Below are positions 56,419-64,000 of a stretch of 64,000 nucleotides of DNA, piece after piece (the stretch's first letter is position 1; each line of letters starts with the position of its first letter). Under the pieces are notes generated by a model. It saw nothing but the letters and a program-made list of their open reading frames with translations, did no database searches and was not told the DNA's origin. The stretch comes from Pardosa pseudoannulata. Taxonomy: Eukaryota; Arthropoda; Arachnida; Araneae; Lycosidae. Location: the NCBI GenBank assembly GCA_032207245.1, contig CM063502.1, positions 118,553,929 to 118,617,928 on the forward strand, in the 5' to 3' direction. Position numbers and translations under genes: made by a program.

Positions 56419-58660
56419 CTACCTTTGAATAGTTTACCATAGTTTTAAATGCAAGTTACTTATATAAAAGTTGACAATTAACGGCTTTTCAATGTTCCAT
56501 TGTATGCAGACTCAAGCTTTCTAAGTACATTATCTTAACTACATACATGATACAGCTTTAGGTTATAAGTCTGGCATGAAATTTCTAGATTTCAATTTCT
56601 CGAGCTTCAGAACGGATTTCTCTCAAATGATCTGCAAAATATATTCTAGACACGTACGACATACGATATCCAAATAAAACAACTCCCATGAGATAAATTT
56701 TGTGAACAATACAAGAACTTAAAATATTCAAAACAAGTTGTAGTCTTCCTTTTTACTCCCTTCGCAGTAAAACTTCATTTGCCTCTTACGTAAAATTGGA
56801 ATTTTCGTCTTCGGCTTTCCACTTCTTTAAATATTAATAACAAACCTTACCACGCTGGGTAAGAAAACTATACCTGATTACGTCTGAGAAGTATTGACAA
56901 AATATTAAGTGAATTTTTGTGCATTGTCTGTAAAATGTATCTAAACTAAATGTATTTATAGGAAAGAAAATATAGAAATTCTTTTAGCTCTATTGTAGAA
57001 AAATCCGTATTTTTGTTTTAGTAAAACTCTAAAAACCAACAAATGTTGCCATTAATCTCAAATATTTAATTTTTAAAAGAATTGAAAAGTATAAATATTT
57101 AATATACTGTACGATCATTTATATTTTACAAAGTTTTGAATCTGGATCTAGATGTACGTTACATAGTTCCATTTTGCAAAAAGTAGTTTCAATTCTTACT
57201 TGTGGAATGTATACAAAAAGAGACAAATTTCTGATTCATGAATTTTTTTTAAATGAATTTGCATAGACTGCCAAACTATTAAATGAGAAATTGCATGCTT
57301 TTAGGTGACGCAAGTTTTATAGATTCAGTTATTCATAATTCATTTTAAATATTAAGCATTTTTCACATTTTTGAAGAGTCAGCTTCAATTTTGCCAGCAA
57401 TGCTGCAACAAAAGAAAATATAAAAAGTGAAAAAAGTTAAATTCTATGTTACAATAAAAACAGTGCTTTCATATATGTATGCTATTCGAAATTTTTAGCC
57501 TCTATAATTCACAAATTTGATATTACAAATTCTCCTCTTGTTTACAATTTTAAAGTAAAATTTCATCTTATGACAATAACGTTTGTTATTATTTGCAATT
57601 TGTTTAAAGACATTTAATTTGGGGCATCTGGTATAATTAGAAAGTTCATAAAATAATTACAGATATTCCTTACTATTACTTCATTTTGTTTATTGTTTTT
57701 GTTTAGAGTTATTTAAATTAGTTTGAATAAGCTGTAAATTGAATAATATTCAATTTAAAGGTTTTACCCTTGTATTGAATTCTAATTTTTCTATAAAATT
57801 ATTTAAAACAAAATGTTACTTACTAGATATATAATCTATTACAACTTATATAAAAATATTTAATTAATTAAAAAATAAATGTCTATCTAAAACTAAAGAT
57901 GAGGAGTGCATGGTCCTCATTTTTCAAAGGCTACTTTTCAGAAAGTTTTCAGAAATTACAAAAGGTCCTATTTCTTTTAATTTAAAATGAATTTCTGCAG
58001 TTGGGTTCATTTACTAGTTTCATTAGAACTTTTAAAGCAGCTAAGCATTTAAAAAGCCTACTAAAAAAAACAAAAATCTTTTATTCTAACTTTAACAAGC
58101 AGTATTATTCTTAACCAGTAGACATAATTCCATGCAGTACTTCAGGCTTTACAAATTATCTTGTAAATGTCTAAACCACGGAACGCGGGTTTGTAAAATT
58201 GTTGCAACTAAAGACGATACGCAGGCACGCAGCCAAAAAACTTTCAAGAGGCTGCATTTTGCCCCACTCGCTCCGTTCCTCATGAAAACTTTGAATTTCA
58301 TTTTAGAGAACAAACTTAAGTAATGGAGATAATATGCTTAAAGTTTTATCATCTTTCTTCAAAATTTGTGTATTACTTTTAGATTTTTTCATATAAAATG
58401 CTACCAGGTTTCAAATCTTTAAAAAAAATATTCCTTGAAGTTCCATTTTTTTATAATTTTTTCTTTTCCCAAAACCATATTTATTGAAATTCTTACCAGT
58501 AATGCATTTTATATCAGTTATTTTTAACACAATACTAAAATTGTTATAAGTATATTAGAAATAAGACTATAAGTATTATTCAAAAACTTTTTTGCTAATA
58601 AATGGGGATGTGTTGTGTCTCTATTTACTAAAGTCAGAGAGGAAAAATAAACTATGTCTA
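56415..58660. other. AT-rich DNA with one GC-richer patch at 58.13-58.30 kb
   Basis: The patch holds a 63-codon plus-strand frame (58132-58323) with Lys/Arg/Cys-rich residues and words such as GGAACGCGGG, CAGGCACGCAGCC and GCCCCACTCGCTCCG. No domain, acceptor or donor is convincing. Confidence 0.4.
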
Positions 58661-58670
58661 CATACGATGA

Positions 58671-59116
58671 AAAACCATTCTTAATATAAAATATCTAAAA
58701 TATTTATTACACGTAGTATAATTTCGAATTAACTATTAGTAGTAAATATTTATCATTAATAATATCTTATCCTATTTGTTTAGAGCTTAATTCTAGAAGT
58801 TTTTCTTGTGTGCCATGAATTGTAGTATTTTAGTTGTTGATAATTTTTATTAAATATAAAATTACTTTTTATTTGTAAAAGTGGTATTATTCAAAAATCA
58901 TTCTTAAGTTAAAATCTAAAATATTTAGATACATGTAGTATAATTTCGAAATAACTATTAGGAGTAAATATTTATCATTAATAATACCTTATCCTATATG
59001 TTTAGAGCACAATTCTAGAAGTTTTTCTAGAGTGACATGTATTGTGGTATTTGATAATTTTTATTAAATATAAAATTACCTTTTATTTGTAAAAAATGAT
59101 ATTATTCAAAACTGGT
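58671..59116. repeat. 223-bp tandem duplication, two units
   Basis: Units 58671-58893 and 58894-59116 share TAGTATAATTTCGAA, AGTAAATATTTATCATTAAT, CTTATCCTAT, AATTCTAGAAGTTTTTCT and ATAATTTTTATTAAATATAA. Each unit ends in GTATTATTCAAAA or its variant. The phrase AAGTATTATTCAAAAAC also occurs just upstream near 58573, so a partial unit may precede. There is no conserved open frame. Confidence 0.88.
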
Positions 59117-59509
59117 TTAAAACAAAGTTATAATAGATTTAACTTCCAAGAAGCTCAATTAATTAAGTTTATTAAAAGTTAAATTAAAATTTGAAATGTT
59201 AGAAATGTACATAACTCATATGGAGTAGGCGCTTTTCTACAATCGCATGGAGAGAATTGTAATTTGTTTTGAGAAATAAATTGGAATAAATTTATTATAC
59301 TATACATAAAAAAGGAAAGAGACTATTCTGTTTGAAATTGTGTTTAATTATAGTAAATCTTGAAGGTAATATATCGTTTTTTAAACGCATTGTTGAATCT
59401 TTATAGGAAGAATTCTGACAAAACAAACTATAGTAATAAGAAATACATCTGGTGTTATAAGTTGACATTACAATTATTGTAATTGATTTTAAAAGTGTAT
59501 AAACGATTC

Positions 59510-59880
59510 ATGTCCGGCTTTTAAGCTGTTCACTTTGATACGTCGAGGTTTTAACCCGCACCACATCTGCAGGAAATATCCGAATCTTTACGAGATGCCG
59601 TCCTGCGTCGGGCATCCTATGGTTGCTAGGCAACAACGTCTCCCCTGCAACCCCCGATCCCTCGCAAACTCCTGTTGTATTGATTAGCGCCATGGGTCAC
59701 AAAATGCACCTGCTGGAGAACAGATAGTTACAGGACGCTGGAAGTTTTAGAAATTCGATCACACCCCCGCGAACCTGCAAGTTGAGAAACGGTTGGGAGG
59801 CATTTCTCTTGATATTGGCGTGAGAAGTGTTTGGGAAATAAAAACAGAACGGAAATAAAGCCCGGAAGGCATATATAAGT
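59510..59880. promoter_or_regulatory. GC-rich island with an RFX X-box-like site
   Basis: About 370 bp of distinctly GC-richer, CpG-containing DNA (CATCTGCAGGAAATATCC, TGCGTCGGGCATCC, AACCCCCGATCCCTCGC, ACACCCCCGCGAACCTG). It contains GTTGCTAGGCAAC at 59622-59634, whose arms GTTGC and GCAAC are perfect inverted repeats. RFX transcription factors bind such X-boxes, often at promoters of cilium genes. A minus-strand frame from the ATG at 59693 (MALINTTGVCEGSGVAGE...) and one from 59888 are open but unrecognised. It may be a promoter/first-exon region or a GC-rich relic. Confidence 0.3.
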
Positions 59881-59889
59881 AAATACAAA

Positions 59890-61885
59890 GAAGATTTCTA
59901 TAGCAATTCAATGAAAAATACAATAATATCAAACCTTCAAAGAAATAATATTAAAGCTTCTTTAAGGAAGCATTAATCTTGACTGTTTTTTCAATAAAAA
60001 GAACTCACATTCTTCTATCAGCACAAATTTATTCCCGTATTTGATCGTTAAATATATGTTTTTTTAGTAAGTTTTTAGAGAACTAAAAAATGTTTCATTA
60101 ATTCAAACAAAGTTTGGAAGTCTAGAAATCCAAATTTTAAGCATCTCTTTACATCAATTGTGGCATAATTTCGTAATTATTATTCTAGAAAAAATAAATA
60201 AGTTTAAACTACAGCTCGAATTTCTCTAACCACCCACATTAATGTGTGGGTTTTCAAATAAACTTATTTATCAATGTTGCCCTTTGCAGGAATATGTCTT
60301 GAAAACTAAAATATTTTGAGTAAGTTTGAATATTTTGACTCTTTAAAGCAAGAAAATATTTTGAAACCCTCTTAGTTTTTTGCCATACGGAATTAAAGCG
60401 TGAATTTTAATTTTAATGTAAACTGCAAATGTGTTTACACGTAGATGTATTGCATTATATTAAAAGAACGGTACTACGTGTACTAACTTTAACTTGTTAC
60501 TAAAAATTCATTAAATTACTTTATTAAATGCAATTTCATTTAGAAGACAACGAAGAAAAAGTTTCAGAAAATAAAACAGGTAAAAGGAATTGCCACCCTA
60601 GCTTTTGTAAAATATATTTAAAAGCACGCTTGAGGAAGTTGTATTTTAATTAAACTGTGAAAAGTAAAATGTAATGTAAATTTACGGAAATCTTTGAATC
60701 CTACCAAAGAGTTTTTTTATATATAAACGTAAATTAATCCTTCGCACCTTTTAAACAATTCCATGGTATTAAGTCTTGAAACTCTGAAGATACTAAGCCC
60801 ACGGTGGAGTATTAGGGATTAGTTATTCACAGCTCTTAAAATATATATTGTCATATATGTGCTTTTTGTTATACCTAAAGAATAGGTTATGTTTGCCTAG
60901 GGAAAAACTAATGGGGTTTTCCTGGGTTTTTATACGTGGACACAAGAATTCTGCGCCCATAAATGTACTCCAAAATCCAGTCATTTCTCTAACAGGTGTT
61001 AATTGAATTTATCTTTAAGGTTCACTTGAGATAGACAGATAGTGCAAATTGGTTTCCAATATTCATCTGTCTTTGAGTTTGTAAATTCTAGTATTCTGGT
61101 GAAATAAAATATGTTGTAACTTTTTCAAATATACCTTTTTAGTGAAAATAAATGCAGGAATAATGTCATCCATCATACTATTATTGCTTAAACTTCCAAT
61201 TACCTTTTTTACTATCTTTATCTAAGATGGAATATGAACATATCAGAGAGCTTACGATATAACAGTGCATCCAAAAACATTTCAAGTTTTCTTTTTTCTA
61301 CTAGCTCTTACAGTTTCTTATAAAAATCTCCTAATACTAATTATGGATTTAAGGAATGGTACGAAGTGTATACCAAATTAACATACATATTCAGTAAAAG
61401 AAGATCATATCAGTTGATGGATATTTTGTATGAAGACGTATACTTTACAATATTGCCAAAAGAGTTAAAATAGTAGCTTTCATAATTTCTTTATTTTTTG
61501 ATGTATTAATAGAATATGTTTGTCATTAAAAGTTCGAATTTGTGTTTTTAAATACTGAAACATATCTATATATAAACTATTTAAAAAAAAGGATAAATGA
61601 TAAGACTATACAAATAGGTCTATGTATCTCTAGGGAAAACATAACTGTTTATAATATCATAATCCTAAACAAGTGTTATTGATATTTAAAAACATTTGAA
61701 TTTTATTTAAATTAAGTTATAGTGTCTAACCTTACTGAGAGACTCCTTGGAAGGGTTTATTTACTCACAAACAATACTGAAAAAAATTCAGCCATGATGG
61801 GAAGGAATTTTTCTCTTTATCATTGTGAAGTGCATTATTACTGCGCACTACAATGACAGATGGTAGACTTACTCTTACACCTTTA
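59890..61885. other. AT-rich DNA, no supported gene
   Basis: A small palindrome, CCCACATTAATGTGTGGG, lies at 60233-60250. Otherwise there is no gene or repeat structure. Confidence 0.5.
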
Positions 61886-61887
61886 AC

Positions 61888-62227
61888 AGCGGTAGCTCAG
61901 TCGGTAAAGGTAACTCTCTCTTACAGGGACAGTTGAGGGTTCTTAGCCGAGCTCACCGTGTTCTTTAGAGTTGACTGGAGCACGTAAAATATGTTCGTGG
62001 TCACAATGCCCTACAAGGTTTCAATCAACAACAGACCCATAGGGCAAGCCTATGGGTCTTCTTCTTGGTCCCTGGTTAAAAATTAGAAGGGCTCACTTGA
62101 GCAGAAGTCGTATTTTCACCCTTCTGGTGCTCGTTAAAAAACTAAAGGTTCACCCCTTTGCCTTAATATGAATAACCCCCGATTCTATCGTGCTTGGTTT
62201 GACCAAGTGGCATAAATCAACAACAAC
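61888..62227 (+). mobile_element. tRNA-derived SINE with shared 3' domain
   Basis: The head has a perfect A-box-like TAGCTCAGTCGG at about 61893 and, downstream, a B-box-like GGGTTCTTAGCC. The central part contains the perfect hairpin GACCCATAGG-GCAAG-CCTATGGGTC (about 62034-62058). The 3' part has AGTCGTATTTTCACCC, GGTGCTCGTTAA, CCTTTGCCTTAAT and the hairpin CTTGGT-TTG-ACCAAG, and it ends in (CAA)n. This 3' part matches the SINE at 31.8 kb, while the head and middle do not. Target duplications are not clear. Confidence 0.8.
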
Positions 62228-62399
62228 TCTATTATATTATTAAAAATAAATATATGAACTATAGCTTTGCAAGCCTCATTTTTTAGTATGTACATTTATA
62301 AGTAGCACCGAGGTCTGGAAATCAAAGAAACAGATGATAAAAATTCTCTAAACTGACTGGAATATAATATGCTTTACTAAAGTGAGCAGTAGATAAAAG

Positions 62400-62580
62400 A
62401 GGAAACTACGCGGGCGGCTCATATAATGGCCCAGGGTGTGGATGCAACCCGTGAACCATTGTCAAAGGTCCCCATAAGGGCCAGTACTGCACAGGTCAAT
62501 ATTGAGCCATATGTGGATGAGGCTGAATTTTGTAGTTATATGACGCAACTGTCTCACTTCTCCATACTTATTTTATAGCC
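62400..62580 (+). other. GC-rich island with a 50-codon open frame
   Basis: Between AT-rich flanks lies a block with CGCGGGCGGCTC, GGCCCAGGGTGTGG and CCCCATAAGGGCC. A frame from the ATG at 62426 runs to TAG at 62576-62578, starting MAQGVDATREPLSKVPIRAS and ending QLSHFSILIL. It is preceded in frame by a TAG about 33 bases upstream of the ATG. No domain is recognised. It could be a small exon, an old SINE or other relic. Confidence 0.2.
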
Positions 62581-62584
62581 AATT

Positions 62585-64000
62585 ATACAAAACTATCATT
62601 CACTTTAGTAGACTTCATTTCTGTAGCAATAACAAAAGTTAAAGTAATAAGAAAGAAAATGACATTAAAAACTCAAACGCTGGGGAGTTTTAAGATTTAA
62701 AATCCAGATAAGTAAACAAACAAACATTTTGATACAGTTTCATATCAAATTAGACAAAATACAATGCTATCAAGATACATGCGTATTGTATTCCTTGATG
62801 TGCTTATGACTATATATATTACAATAGTATGTGATCTATGTTTAAGTTTATGGGCAATTCAATAGTTTATTTTAAACTTATCTGTCTTATATTTTCCTTT
62901 TTATGGGGAAAATAATACAGCATGTTCATTTATATACAAAATTTACTTTTTTATAATTACTTTAATAACGATTATGAAAATATCTTCTACTTCATTCTAC
63001 ATTTAAGTATATTTAAGCGCAATGGAAATATTGAACCTGTTAAATGGTTCAATTTAATTTATAGCTAATGTGCTTAAAATAATACAAGTTTATGTAATCT
63101 TTTTATTCTGGTATAATTGCAAAGGATCATAAACTTTATTACTTTATTACAACTTGCTCTTATACCAATCAATAAATTCAGTCACGAGATCCTTATAAAA
63201 GGAACATCTATCTCTTTTATTCACCTGAGAAGAGTATTGGATCGGAAAAGAAGATTCAAAATAAATGCATGAGTTGATTCCATATTTATCTAAATATACA
63301 TTACTTTCGAAAATAGGAACATGCGTCATAGTAGTACATGTACCGTATTTTGTTAAATTATATTAATATATGTCTGTTCTAAAAATGTATCATTTTTAAA
63401 CATTAATCTACATTTTATTGCTCGTGCAAAATATTAAACATTAGCATTAAATGTGATACCATTCAATATTTTGTATTTTGTATACAAAAATTTCAAAAGT
63501 TTCTTAAATTTTAAAATAAGATATTCTACTTTATTTGATATAATTTTGAACTTTTAATGTTTTTCCTGTGTTATAAAATCAGTGAGCAATTTCATAAAAA
63601 CGGGTATGACACATTGAACAACTTTTTAACCTTTTTTTCTATAAAGAATATAATAATTCAAATATATATTTTTTGGAAGCAATTATAACACCTAAGAAAG
63701 AATTTACAAATAATTGAGAGTTTCTGTTCCATATGTACATGTTTAAAAAATTATAAAAATACCTTTACTGGTGGGACATATACGTCACGCCCTTAAAGTG
63801 ATATTTATAATTTTTTACAACTTTTAATTGCTTCACAAAAATATATATGTTTGAAATATTATATTCTTTATAGAAAAGTGATAAAAAGTAGTCCAATGTG
63901 TCACACTCATTTCTATGGAATGGAAGCAGTATATATTTTCTTGATTATGTACTTTGTTAATTTTTAAATAATTTCTTTCAAGTATTTGAGAGATTAAAAA
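62585..64000. other. AT-rich DNA, no supported gene
   Basis: No repeat or gene structure was recognised. A 60-codon minus-strand frame (63147-63329) has no motif. Confidence 0.5.

Noticed and set aside
59508..59693. First coding exon on the minus strand (MALINTTGVCEGSG...)
   Set aside because: The frame overlaps the X-box-like site and is open mainly because the island is GC-rich. The possible donor GTAAAG after CATCTC is unsupported.

Overview
This is a strongly AT-rich stretch (roughly three quarters A+T by eye) of an animal nuclear genome, with no intact protein-coding gene that I can defend. Signs of a eukaryotic, probably invertebrate, source are long (TA)n/(CA)n microsatellites, tRNA-derived SINEs, decayed piggyBac-type DNA transposons with TTAA target duplications, and diverged tandem and segmental duplications. 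Nothing in the sequence fixes the species or phylum. There are no operons, bacterial promoters, rRNA genes or CRISPR arrays. Nearly all longer open frames are (Tyr-Ile)n translations of TA repeats. The longest other open frame (110 codons, about 21.1-21.5 kb, minus) is close to what chance gives at this composition.

Layout. 0-2.5 kb: plain AT-rich DNA. 2.67-4.3 kb: five diverged units of about 315 bp. 4.3-6.5 kb: a second diverged repeat family and a GC-richer island open in several frames. 7.26-9.66 kb: four units of a larger tandem repeat with a GA tract in each unit, flanked by two inverted copies of a TTAA-type transposon end. 14.4-18.4 kb: three long TA arrays, two of them symmetric CA/TA/TG palindromes, plus a 281-bp TTAA/CACTAG MITE at 17.4 kb. 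19.7-25.5 kb: a SINE, five copies of a third repeat, two copies of a 360-bp repeat, hairpin elements, and a 639-bp piggyBac relic with the end of the transposase on the minus strand. 26.3-27.5 kb: a direct duplication of about 560 bp. 31.8 kb: a SINE with a clear tRNA-like head and a 10-bp target duplication. 35.9-43.1 kb: a perfect 64-bp direct repeat, six TA or CA/TA arrays, and two copies of a 0.5-kb module flanking a GC-rich island. 44.9-46.8 kb: a duplication, a possible terminal exon and another TA array. 50.5 and 56.3 kb: further TA arrays. 54.14-54.70 kb: a second piggyBac relic. 58.6-59.1 kb: a 223-bp tandem duplication. 59.5-59.9 kb: a GC-rich island with an RFX X-box-like site. 61.9-62.2 kb: a SINE sharing its 3' half with the 31.8-kb SINE. 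62.4 kb: a small GC-rich island.

The most informative content is the mobile DNA. The two piggyBac relics have related termini, the same remnant of the transposase cysteine-rich tail, and a pair of palindromes just inside the end that corresponds to the transposase 5' side. The palindrome sequence differs between the two elements but pairing and spacing are kept. Two SINEs have different tRNA-like heads but share a 3' domain ending in the same small hairpin. The GC-rich islands at 5.5, 28.7, 38.95, 45.46, 59.5 and 62.4 kb are the best places to look for real exons or promoters, but the sequence alone does not establish any of them.
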